From contig CANRDG010000020.1 of assembly GCA_947629275.1 (NCBI GenBank), positions 1 through 19,413 on the forward strand: DNA of 19,413 bases. The letters run 5' to 3'. The position numbers and the translations under genes are program-made. Source of the DNA: an uncultured Clostridia bacterium (GTDB taxonomy: Bacteria; Bacillota; Clostridia; Oscillospirales; Ruminococcaceae). Of this stretch, positions 7,609 through 16,800 are shown piece by piece (the stretch's first letter is position 1; each line of letters starts with the position of its first letter). The notes below the pieces were generated by a model. It was given only the letters and a program-made list of their open reading frames with translations. It had not been told where the DNA came from and did not search any database.

Positions 7609-8520
7609 ATGAACGAAAAACATCTGAACGCGCTTACGGATATTGCAGACAATCACGGCTGTAAGTATCTTACGCAAGAGCCGTTGAACAGGCATACAAC
7701 TTTTAAAGTCGGCGGCAATTGCGCAGTTATGATATTTATAAACAGCGTAGAGGCGCTTTCACAGTGCCTTGGATATTGTGCAAAAGAGAATGTAAAAAAG
7801 CTTGTTTTGGGCAACGGCTCAAACGTTTTATGCTCTGACAAAGGGTTTGACGGTGCTGTGCTGCTGATCGGCAAAGACTTTCAGAATATTTCACTTACCG
7901 ATGATACCATTGAGGTCGAAGCAGGCTGTACTTTGGGTCAGCTTTGTATGTTCGCCTTTAACAACAGCCTTTCGGGGCTTGAATTTGCATATGGTATACC
8001 GGGAACCGTAGGCGGTGCGGTATTTATGAATGCAGGCGCATATGACGGTGAGATGTCTTATGTTCTTACAAAGGCAGAAGCTATAAACGAAAACGGTGAT
8101 AAGCGCATTTTCAATGCCAATGAAATGGCGCTTGGCTACAGAAGCAGTGTTTTTCAAAGCAACGGGTATATTGTCACAAAGGCGTGGCTCAAACTCAGTA
8201 AGAGCAGCAGCGATAAAATAAAAGAAAAAATGGACGAATTTATGTCCCGAAGAAAAGCGAAACAGCCGCTTGAATATCCAAGTGCAGGCTCTGCTTTCAA
8301 AAGACCTGTCGGCAGCTTTGCAGGTAAACTGATACAGGAAAGCGGACTCAGAGGTTATACGGTGGGCGGCGCGCAGGTATCTGAAAAACACTGCGGCTTC
8401 GTTATCAATAAAAATAATGCAACTTTCAGCGATATAAAAACGCTTCTGCAAGATGTTCAGAAAATAGTGTACGAGCGAACTGGGTACGCTTTGGAATGTG
8501 AAGTACGGATAATCGAATAG
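7609..8520 (+). CDS. murB: UDP-N-acetylenolpyruvoylglucosamine reductase MurB
   Basis: This FAD- and NADPH-dependent enzyme reduces UDP-GlcNAc-enolpyruvate to UDP-MurNAc in cytoplasmic peptidoglycan precursor synthesis. The 303-aa length fits the type II (Gram-positive) MurB. Motifs are HTTFKVGG (29-36) at the start of the FAD domain, LGNGSNVL (67-74), the GIPGTVGGAVFMNAGAY loop, and YRSSVF with the catalytic-region Arg178. SAGSAFKRP follows, with Ser228 as the likely proton donor, then the C-terminal ECEVRIIE with Glu298 in the position of the catalytic Glu. GAGG at 7598-7601 is 7 nt from the ATG. The gene sits between the PHP hydrolase and rapZ, as in many Firmicutes, and shares its transcription unit with murD. 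Confidence 0.95.
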   Translation: MNEKHLNALTDIADNHGCKYLTQEPLNRHTTFKVGGNCAVMIFINSVEALSQCLGYCAKENVKKLVLGNGSNVLCSDKGFDGAVLLIGKDFQNISLTDDTIEVEAGCTLGQLCMFAFNNSLSGLEFAYGIPGTVGGAVFMNAGAYDGEMSYVLTKAEAINENGDKRIFNANEMALGYRSSVFQSNGYIVTKAWLKLSKSSSDKIKEKMDEFMSRRKAKQPLEYPSAGSAFKRPVGSFAGKLIQESGLRGYTVGGAQVSEKHCGFVINKNNATFSDIKTLLQDVQKIVYERTGYALECEVRIIE

Positions 8521-8537
8521 CATAAGGGGGCAATATT

Positions 8538-9401
8538 ATGAAATTTTTGATCGTTACAGGTATGTCTGGCAGCGGAAAATCGACCGCTATAAACGTTTTG
8601 GAAGATATAGGCTATTACTGCATAGACAATATGCCGCCTGAACTTATATCCAAGTTTGCGCAGATATATTCTTCTGTGAATTCAAGCGTTGACAAAGTTG
8701 CGTTCGTAGTTGATATAAGGGGGCGCGATTTTATCACAAAGTTAAGCGATACCATAAATGAACTGCGCTCTGAAAATACCGATCTTAAAATACTTTTTCT
8801 TGATTCCAACGACGACTGTATTGTGCGCCGATATAAAGAAACGCGCAGAAAACACCCCCTTGACGAGGTTTCATACGGAAATATAAGGCGCGCAATTGAG
8901 ACAGAGAGAGAATTTCTGGCATCAGCCCTTGCGCAGGCTGACTATTATATTGACACTTCAGATATGGCTATAGCACAGTTCAAAGACAGAATGTACAGCA
9001 TTTTTCTTGAAGACAAAGACGATTTCATTCATATAGATATATGCTCGTTCGGCTTTAAATTTGGCACAGTACCCGATGCCGATCTTATCTTCGACGTAAG
9101 ATGCCTGCCAAATCCTTTTTATATACCGGAGCTTAAGCACAAAACAGGCTTGCAGACCGAAGTCAGCGAGTATGTGATGAACTTTGAAGAGTCAAAAGAG
9201 CTTCTCAAAAAGCTCGAAGATCTGATTGATTTTCTTATACCTCTGTATATTAAAGAGGGCAAGTCGCAGCTTGTTATAGCATTTGGCTGCACAGGCGGAA
9301 AGCACAGAAGCGTTACGTTTGCAGAGCTGCTTGCAAAACACCTGATACAGAACGAGCATAAAGTAAGGATCTCTCACAGAGATATTGAAAAGCATAAATA
9401 A
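8538..9401 (+). CDS. rapZ: RNase adapter / nucleotide-binding protein RapZ (YvcJ)
   Basis: This 287-aa P-loop protein is homologous to E. coli RapZ, which senses glucosamine-6-phosphate and directs RNase E to the small RNA GlmZ, and to B. subtilis YvcJ, a GTP/ATP-binding protein. It has Walker A GMSGSGKS at residues 8-15 and the N-terminal CIDNMPPELI motif. The C-terminal domain includes FDVRCLPNPF and the family hallmark GCTGGKHRS at 250-258. AAGGGGG, 7 nt before the ATG, is a strong ribosome site. Because Firmicutes lack the enteric GlmY/GlmZ system, an envelope-related signalling role here is inferred from the family and from the murB neighbour. In most Firmicutes yvcK follows directly. 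Here whiA follows after 12 bp. Confidence 0.93.
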   Translation: MKFLIVTGMSGSGKSTAINVLEDIGYYCIDNMPPELISKFAQIYSSVNSSVDKVAFVVDIRGRDFITKLSDTINELRSENTDLKILFLDSNDDCIVRRYKETRRKHPLDEVSYGNIRRAIETEREFLASALAQADYYIDTSDMAIAQFKDRMYSIFLEDKDDFIHIDICSFGFKFGTVPDADLIFDVRCLPNPFYIPELKHKTGLQTEVSEYVMNFEESKELLKKLEDLIDFLIPLYIKEGKSQLVIAFGCTGGKHRSVTFAELLAKHLIQNEHKVRISHRDIEKHK

Positions 9402-9402
9402 T

Positions 9403-9408
9403 GGGGTG
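9403..9408 (+). promoter_or_regulatory. G-rich Shine-Dalgarno supporting the whiA TTG start
   Basis: GGGGTG, in a run ATGGGGTGGGG, precedes TTG 9414 by 5 nt and resembles GGAGGTG with an A-to-G change. The next in-frame ATG is at codon 16, inside the conserved WhiA N-terminus, so TTG is the best start. Confidence 0.5.
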
Positions 9409-9413
9409 GGGTA

Positions 9414-10313
9414 TTGCAACCGTTTTCTGCTGACGTTAAGGACGAAATTCTTGACAATATGAATTCACGCGCAAAGTGTGATGCCTGCATTTTCGGTATG
9501 CTCATTTTCTGCAAAGGGCTTACCGATGAAGCTTTGCACCTTATTACCGAAAATCACAGAACGGCCGAGTTTTTTAATACCAATATATCGCGAATTATCG
9601 GGCATGAGCCTGCTTTTGGTCATGTAAGCAGAGGTGACAAGACCTTTTACAATATTGATATTGCAGGCAATGAAGATATGAGGCATTTGTTTGACTATTT
9701 TCATATACAAAGTCAGCCGCCGCTTCAAAGACTTACAAAATATAATATGCCAAAGAAAAAGCTGCTTCACGCGGTTATTGCAGGGGCATTTTTAGTGTGC
9801 GGCAGCGTTAATGATCCCAACAAGCCTTCTCACCTTGAATTTGTGATGCCCACAGTTGAACTTTGCAACGATATAGGCATTACGCTTATTGAAGAATGCG
9901 GCGTCACCGCAAAGCACACCACACGCGGAAAAAGCGAAGTCGTGTATATCAAAGACAGCGAAAATATCCAAGATGTTCTTACCTATATAGGCGCGCCGAT
10001 GTCTGCACTGAAGCATATTACAATAAAGGTAGACAAAGAGGGCAATAACCGCATAAACCGCTCTATAAACTGCGCTTCCGCAAATATAAAAAAATCATAT
10101 GATGCAGCGGCAAGACAGATAAATGCTATCAATATTCTGAAAGAAAGCGGCGAATTTAACGATCTTCCGCATGAACTTATTTCTGCCGCAAATGCAAGGC
10201 TTGAAAACCCCGATATGTCATTAAGCGAACTTTGCGCGGAACTTGAGGGCGTTACCAAAAGCAGCCTTAACAGACGGCTCAACAAACTTATAGAGCTTGC
10301 ACATTCGACCTAG
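9414..10313 (+). CDS. whiA: DNA-binding protein WhiA
   Basis: WhiA is a conserved Gram-positive DNA-binding protein. In Streptomyces it activates sporulation septation genes, and in Bacillus it affects cell division and chromosome segregation. The 299-aa product begins PFSADVKDEI after the initiator, matching the family's SFS..VK.EL start. An N-terminal LAGLIDADG-homing-endonuclease-like domain follows (KCDACIFGMLIFCKG, then GAFLVCGSVNDP), without expected nuclease activity. The C-terminal helix-turn-helix reads LSELCAELEGVTKSSLNRRL and ends KLIELAHST. The start codon is TTG. It is placed between rapZ and dnaE with gaps of 12 and 17 bp. The missing yvcK between rapZ and whiA is the main oddity. 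Confidence 0.92.
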   Translation: MQPFSADVKDEILDNMNSRAKCDACIFGMLIFCKGLTDEALHLITENHRTAEFFNTNISRIIGHEPAFGHVSRGDKTFYNIDIAGNEDMRHLFDYFHIQSQPPLQRLTKYNMPKKKLLHAVIAGAFLVCGSVNDPNKPSHLEFVMPTVELCNDIGITLIEECGVTAKHTTRGKSEVVYIKDSENIQDVLTYIGAPMSALKHITIKVDKEGNNRINRSINCASANIKKSYDAAARQINAINILKESGEFNDLPHELISAANARLENPDMSLSELCAELEGVTKSSLNRRLNKLIELAHST

Positions 10314-10330
10314 ACAGGAGGCTTTTTTCT

Positions 10331-13300
10331 ATGAAAGATTTTGTGCATTTGCACGTGCATACCGAATACAGCCTGCTTGACGGCGCGTGCAAAATATCGG
10401 AACTGCCAAAATATGCGGCATCTATAGGTCAAAAGGCGCTTGCCATAACCGATCACGGAAATATGTACGGTGCTGTAGAGTTTTACAACAGCTGTCTTTC
10501 GGCAGGTGTGAAGCCTATAATCGGCTGCGAAGTGTACGTTGCGGAAAGGTCTCGCTTTGAAAAGGACAAGCGTTTTGAACGTTCGCCGTATCACCTTGTT
10601 TTGCTGTGTAAAAATATGCAGGGATATAAAAATCTGATAAAGCTCGTTTCTATAGGGTTTATAGAGGGCTTTTATTCTCGTCCGCGCGTTGATATTGACT
10701 GCCTGAGAAAATACTCCGACGGTCTTATTTGTCTTTCAGCTTGTCTTGCAGGTCAGATACCACGCCTTTTAAATGACGGCAATTTCGATGAAGCTAAGAA
10801 AGTTGCGCTTGAATATAATGAAATATTCGGTCAGGGCAATTATTATATAGAAATACAGGATCACGGCATTGAAGAGCAAAAAAGAATACTGCCGCTGCTT
10901 GCAAGGCTCTCGCGCGAAACAGGTATTTCACTTGTTGCTACTAACGATGCCCACTATATCAGCAAAACAGATGCAAATATGCAGAAAGTGCTTGTGTGTA
11001 TAGCTACAAAATCAACGCTCAGTGAACCAAGCTCCATGGAATTTCCTACAGATGAGTTTTATATAAAAAGCGGAGACGAAATGAGCGAGCTGTTCTCAGC
11101 ATATCCGCAGGCAGTTGAAAATACCGTCAAAATAGCCGATATGTGCAGTATAGAGTTTGAATTTGGCAAACTCAAGCTGCCTAAGTTTACAATGAAAGGC
11201 GTTGACGACAACAAAAAGTTTTTCCGAGAGCTTTGTGAACAAGGCTTCAAAGAAAAGTACGGTGAAGAAAACTTAACCGCCCGTCAGCGCATGGAATATG
11301 AAATGTCCGTTATTGAAAAAATGGGGTATATAGATTACTTTCTGATAGTTTGGGATTTTACGAACTACGCCAAGCGAAACGATATACCCGTAGGTCTGGG
11401 GCGCGGCAGCGGTGCAGGCAGCCTGTGCGCTTACTGTATCGGCATAACGGGCATAGACCCTTTGAGATACGATCTGCTTTTTGAAAGATTTCTAAACCCC
11501 GAAAGAGTTTCTATGCCCGACTTTGATATTGACTTTTGCATTGACGGCAGACAGCGCGTTATCGACTATGTAAAGCAAAAATACGGCAGTGAATATGTAA
11601 CACAGATAGCCACATTCAACACAATGGCGGCAAGAGGCGCGGTTCGCGATGCCGCAAGGGCTATGGATCTGCCATATCAGCTGGCGGACGATATTGCAAA
11701 AAGAATACCGCGCGGCATTGATATCACCCTTAAAAAAGCGCTGAATACCTCGCCCGAACTCAGGTCTATGTATAATGAGGATAAGCGCGTAAAAGACCTT
11801 ATAGACACCGCTATGAAAATAGAGGGTATGCCGCGCAGCGTTGGCACTCATGCAGCAGGTGTAGTCATAACAAAAGATCCTGTAGATACCTATTCTCCGC
11901 TTTTCAGCAGGAACGGGCAGATATCTACACAGTACACCGCAGGCATACTTGAAAGCATGGGACTGCTTAAATTTGACTTTTTAGGGCTGCGCAACTTAAC
12001 TGTGATACGCAATTGTGAAAGAGAGATACAGAAAAGAGAACCCGATTTTGATATAAATAAAATACCTCTTGACGATAAAGAAGTGTTTGAAATGCTGTCG
12101 CGCGGCGAAACGGAGGGCGTTTTTCAGTTTGAGAGCGCAGGCATGACATCAACGCTTGTCAGAATGGCTCCCAAAAGAATAGACGACCTTATCGCGGCAA
12201 TATCTCTTTACCGCCCCGGTCCTGTTGACAGTATACCGATATATATAGAAAACAGCCGCGATCCGTCTGAAATAAAGTATAAACACCCTCTTCTGAAGCC
12301 TATTTTGGAGGGCACATACGGCTGCATTATTTATCAGGAACAGGTAATGCAGATATTCAGAACACTTGCAGGGTATTCTTATGGCAGAGCAGATATCGTA
12401 AGGCGCGCCATGGCTAAGAAAAAGGCAACTGTTCTTGAAGCTGAAAGGCACGCGTTTATTTACGGCGAAAAAAATGCCGACGGCAGCGTAAACTGTGTGG
12501 GCTGTATTGCAAACGGTGTTGACGAAAAGACTGCAAACGAACTTTTTGACGATATGACTTCGTTTGCTTCTTATGCTTTCAATAAATCTCACGCGGCGGC
12601 TTATTCTACCATAGCTTTTCAGACAGCATATCTTAAATGCCACTATTATGCCGATTATATGGCGGCTCTTATGACTTCGGTAGTTGGCGAGGGCGGTTCA
12701 AAGCTTTCGGTATATTGCAGCAACAGCCGAAAAAACGGCGTTGAGATACTCGGTGTTGATATAAATAAAAGCGAGAAAGGCTTTTCTACAGAAAATGGCA
12801 AAATACGCTTTGGTTTGCTTGCAATAAAAAATCTCGGCGTGGGGATAATAGACTGCATAATTGACGAGCGCCAAAAAAACGGCAGTTTCAGGTCTCTTAC
12901 TGATTTTTGCAGCAGAATGATACATTTTATAAATGCAAGAGCTGTAGAGGCTCTTATAAGGAGCGGAGCTTTCAACAGCACCGGCGGCTGTAACCGCAAA
13001 CAGCAGATACACAATTTTGAGTTTCTTATTAAAGAATTCAATGCTAAATCCAAAAAAGAAGCTGACGGTCAGCTTGACCTTTTTGACATGACTGACGATA
13101 CGCCGCTGGATATAGAAAGAGATGATTTTCCATACGAGCCTGATTATTCGCCCGAAGAGATACTTGAAATGGAGAAAAATTCTCTCAGTGTTTATCTGTC
13201 GGGGCACCCTCTTGAAAGGTATATCAGCGTATGCCGTGCGGCAAGGCTCGACCAGTTAGCAGATATAGCCGATACTTCCGAAGACAATGAAAACGGCTAT

Positions 13301-13807
13301 GAGGACGGCGCAAAAGTAAATGTAATGGTGATAGCAAACAGCATAAAGCAGCACCGCACTAAAAAAGATGAAATTATGGCGTTTACCACCTGCGAAGATA
13401 TGAGCGGTGAAATAGAGATCATAGTATTTCCTGCCGTATTTGGTGAAGCAAGGCGGTCGCTTGAAAGCAGAGAGCCGATTTTTGTAAGCGGCAGGGTATC
13501 TACAAAAGAGGACGAGCCTGCCAAGATAGTTGCAAATTCGGTAATGCCTGCACAGCAGTATACAGATTCACTGCAAAAATTTCCGTTGTATATAAATATG
13601 CCGACAAGCGACGACGGTAAAATAAATAAACTGAAAGAGATTTGCAATACACCCACGGGCAGCACGCCTCTGTTTATAAAGATAAGCGATGCAGGCAGAA
13701 CTATAAGGCTCAAAAGCTGTCCGACTATTTGCGCGGATATAGAAAATCTTGCGCAGCTGCAAAATATTTTTGGCAAAAATAACGTTGCATTTTCTATAAA
13801 GACATAA
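10331..13807 (+). CDS. dnaE: DNA polymerase III subunit alpha DnaE
   Basis: This replicative C-family DNA polymerase has 1158 aa, normal for DnaE. In Firmicutes it works beside PolC, extending RNA primers during lagging-strand synthesis. The N-terminal PHP domain keeps apparently intact metal motifs: His6/His8/His10 in HLHVHTEYSLLDG, ITDHGNMYG, GCEVYV and VATNDAHY. The palm carries GRGSGAGSLCAYC, the catalytic pair Asp399/Asp401 in MPDFDIDFC, and the third Asp549 in KFDFLGLRN. Then come a beta-binding/HhH region (SLTDFCSRM...INARAVEALIRSGAF) and a C-terminal OB fold (MSGEIEIIVFPAVF). AGGAGG at 10316-10321 is a perfect Shine-Dalgarno site 9 nt from the ATG. The giant helicase gene follows after 21 bp with no terminator between. 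Confidence 0.96.
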   Translation: MKDFVHLHVHTEYSLLDGACKISELPKYAASIGQKALAITDHGNMYGAVEFYNSCLSAGVKPIIGCEVYVAERSRFEKDKRFERSPYHLVLLCKNMQGYKNLIKLVSIGFIEGFYSRPRVDIDCLRKYSDGLICLSACLAGQIPRLLNDGNFDEAKKVALEYNEIFGQGNYYIEIQDHGIEEQKRILPLLARLSRETGISLVATNDAHYISKTDANMQKVLVCIATKSTLSEPSSMEFPTDEFYIKSGDEMSELFSAYPQAVENTVKIADMCSIEFEFGKLKLPKFTMKGVDDNKKFFRELCEQGFKEKYGEENLTARQRMEYEMSVIEKMGYIDYFLIVWDFTNYAKRNDIPVGLGRGSGAGSLCAYCIGITGIDPLRYDLLFERFLNPERVSMPDFDIDFCIDGRQRVIDYVKQKYGSEYVTQIATFNTMAARGAVRDAARAMDLPYQLADDIAKRIPRGIDITLKKALNTSPELRSMYNEDKRVKDLIDTAMKIEGMPRSVGTHAAGVVITKDPVDTYSPLFSRNGQISTQYTAGILESMGLLKFDFLGLRNLTVIRNCEREIQKREPDFDINKIPLDDKEVFEMLSRGETEGVFQFESAGMTSTLVRMAPKRIDDLIAAISLYRPGPVDSIPIYIENSRDPSEIKYKHPLLKPILEGTYGCIIYQEQVMQIFRTLAGYSYGRADIVRRAMAKKKATVLEAERHAFIYGEKNADGSVNCVGCIANGVDEKTANELFDDMTSFASYAFNKSHAAAYSTIAFQTAYLKCHYYADYMAALMTSVVGEGGSKLSVYCSNSRKNGVEILGVDINKSEKGFSTENGKIRFGLLAIKNLGVGIIDCIIDERQKNGSFRSLTDFCSRMIHFINARAVEALIRSGAFNSTGGCNRKQQIHNFEFLIKEFNAKSKKEADGQLDLFDMTDDTPLDIERDDFPYEPDYSPEEILEMEKNSLSVYLSGHPLERYISVCRAARLDQLADIADTSEDNENGYEDGAKVNVMVIANSIKQHRTKKDEIMAFTTCEDMSGEIEIIVFPAVFGEARRSLESREPIFVSGRVSTKEDEPAKIVANSVMPAQQYTDSLQKFPLYINMPTSDDGKINKLKEICNTPTGSTPLFIKISDAGRTIRLKSCPTICADIENLAQLQNIFGKNNVAFSIKT

Positions 13808-13828
13808 TAACACAGTGAGGTGTTTTAA

Positions 13829-16800
13829 ATGGATATTTCAATAAGATCAGAGGTATGCAGATTTGTAAATTTTGCCATGCAGCAAAACTATGTACCCTGT
13901 ATATACAGCATAGTTGTTTCAAACAACGGCGATGAAGCCGTCAGCGGACTTGTTTTGACTGTGTCTGCCGAGCCTGATTATGCTGATATGCTGACAGTAC
14001 AACTGCCTGCAATAGCCGCACACAGTTCATATGAAGTGCGCCCTGTTCCTTTCAAGGCAAAGGCTGAGTTTCTGTATTCTATTACAGAAAAACTTACCGC
14101 ACAGCTCAATATTTCTGTCATAAACGGCGATACTACAGAGGCAAGTGATGTTATAGATGTTGAACTTCTTGCCTTTGACGAGTGGAACGGTACAAATTAT
14201 ATCCCCGAAATAATAAGCGCATTTGTTACGCCAAACTATCCTGCTATAAGCGGCATAATTTCCGCGGCAGGGGAGTACCTTAAAAAATGGACAGGCGATC
14301 CGTCGTTCACAGGCTACCTTACGCAAAATCCAAACAATGTTCGCAATCAGGCGGCTGCGATATATTCCGCTTTGCAGGATATGCAGATAACCTATTGCGT
14401 TCCGCCCGCAAGTTTTGAAGCAACAGGTCAAAGGGTACGCCTGTGCTCCGATATAGTGCAGAACAAACTTGCAACTTGTCTTGATCTTACTTTGCTTTTT
14501 GCAAGCTGTCTTGAAGCAGTTTCCATACACCCCATAATAATTATTCTTCAAAGTCATGCATTTGTGGGTCTGTGGCTCAATGAACAGACTTTTTCGGAAT
14601 GTGCCGTTGACGACGTTTCGGCAATAACAAAGCGCTGCGCCGAGGGCATTAACGAAATTGCTCTTATAGAATGTACAGATGTAGTTGCAGGCAGGAGCAT
14701 TTCTTTTGAGCAGGCTGAAAAAGATGCTCTGTCAGCGCTTGCAGATACAGCAAAATTTGAACTTGCCATTGACGTTAAGCGCAGCCGCGGCGGTGGTATA
14801 CGACCTATTCCTCAGCGTGTATTGAATAACGGCATATATCAGCTTGCCGAAAATACGGTTACAACGGACAACACTATTCAGGACACAAATGCCCCACAGC
14901 AGCTTGTAAACGACGGCAGGATAGCTTCTTCTGAAAATGCCGCGCCGCTTACCAAGCAGCAGATGTGGGAAAGAAAACTGCTTGATCTAAGCCTTAGAAA
15001 TTCACTGCTGAATTTCCGCGCAAAGAAAAACTCGGTTCAGCTTATGATAGCCGACCTTTCTGCTTTGGAAGATAATCTGGCGTCGGGCAAAGCGTTTACA
15101 ATAATGCCTCAGCCGAGCGACTGGGCAAGCACCATTAAAGACAGCGATATTTTCGATACCGAAAATGATAAAGATCTTATCACCACCATTTCAGAGTCTG
15201 AATTTAAAAATCAGCGTATACGCTCCTTTGTAAGCGAGAGCGAGCTTGAAAAAAACTGCAAGGCTCTTTACAACGCTTCAAAGAACAGCCTTCTTGAAAA
15301 CGGCAGCAACACTCTTTATCTTGCGCTTGGTTTTCTTCGCTGGTATGAAACTGACAAGAGCGAAAAAGAGCGTTATGCGCCATTGGTGCTTGTACCTATA
15401 GACATTATAAGAAACGTTCAGAGCAAGACCTATAAAATAAAGATACGCGACGAAGAAACGCAGATGAATGTTACTCTGCTGGAACTTTTGCGGCAAGACT
15501 TCGGTATAGACATATCGGGACTTGACCCGCTGCCAACTGATGAAAGCGGAGTTGACCTGCAAATGGTGTTCAATACCGTCCGCCACGCCGTTATAGATAA
15601 AAAACGCTGGGACGTTGTAAACTATGCATTTATCGGTCTGTTCTCATTCAGTCAGTTTATAATGTGGAACGACCTGCGCAACAGAAGTGATGACATCGCC
15701 TCAAATAATGTGGTAGCAAGCCTTATTTCGGGCAAACTTGAATGGCAGCCAGAGCAAAGCGATATTACTGCCGAAACGCTTGACGAACGCATAAAGCCTT
15801 CTGACCTTGCAGTACCAAGCAGTGCCGATTCTTCTCAGCTTTTAGCAATATGCCTCGCGGCGCAAGGACAAAGCTTTGTTTTACACGGACCGCCCGGAAC
15901 AGGTAAATCTCAGACTATCACAAACATGATAGCAAACGCTTTGTACCACGATAAGACAGTTTTGTTCGTTGCAAAGAAAATGGCAGCGCTTTCGGTCGTT
16001 CAGAGCAGGCTTGAAAAAATAGGTCTGGGCGCATTTTGTCTGGAACTTCATTCAAACAAGGCGCAGAAAAGAGCAGTGCTTTCTCAGCTTGACAGAACTA
16101 TGGAAGTCGGCAGGATAAAGCAGCCCGAGCAGTATCAGCAGACCGCAGACAGGCTTTATGAAATACGCACTCAGCTTAACAGTGTTATGACCGAGCTGCA
16201 TAAAAAACGCAAAAATGGTCTTTCGGTTTATGATGCAGTCACTATGTATGAAACATATGCCGATCATAGCGGAAAACTTGAAATAACCAAACAGCAGTAC
16301 GATTCCATGAACGAACAGACGGTTCAGACTTGGAAAGATACCACATCAGCTTTAAAAAGTGCGGCGGAAGAGTTCGGCACAGTTTATGGTCACCCGTTGT
16401 CAGGCTATGGCAGGCGCGATTATTCCATAACTTTGCGGGATAAGTTTTCGTCAGATCTTGCTAACGGCGAAAAGATCGTAAACAGCTTTAAAGAAAGTCT
16501 GAACGCTGTATGCCAAGCTCTGAATTTAAGCGGCTGCAACAGCAGGCAGATGTGCAAAGACATATCAGACATATGTGAAATATCTGTCCGCTGCCCTGTA
16601 ATTATAAATGATATTCTCAACGGCAGTGCAGAAGGACAGAGAACTGACTATATTTTGTCGCTTATAGACAACGGCAAGCAGTTTGAGACAGCCACGCAGG
16701 AACTTTCACAGATATTTGAAAACAGCGTGTTTGGTCTAAACGCAGAAAATATGAAGCTTGAATGGAAGAAAGCATCTTCAAGCTGGTTTATTTCAAAGGC

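Noticed and set aside
9401..9433. Ten-codon upstream reading frame ATGGGGTGG... ending TGA, overlapping the rapZ stop and whiA start
   Set aside because: It has no ribosome site of its own, no conservation evidence, and is explained by the G-rich Shine-Dalgarno sequence.
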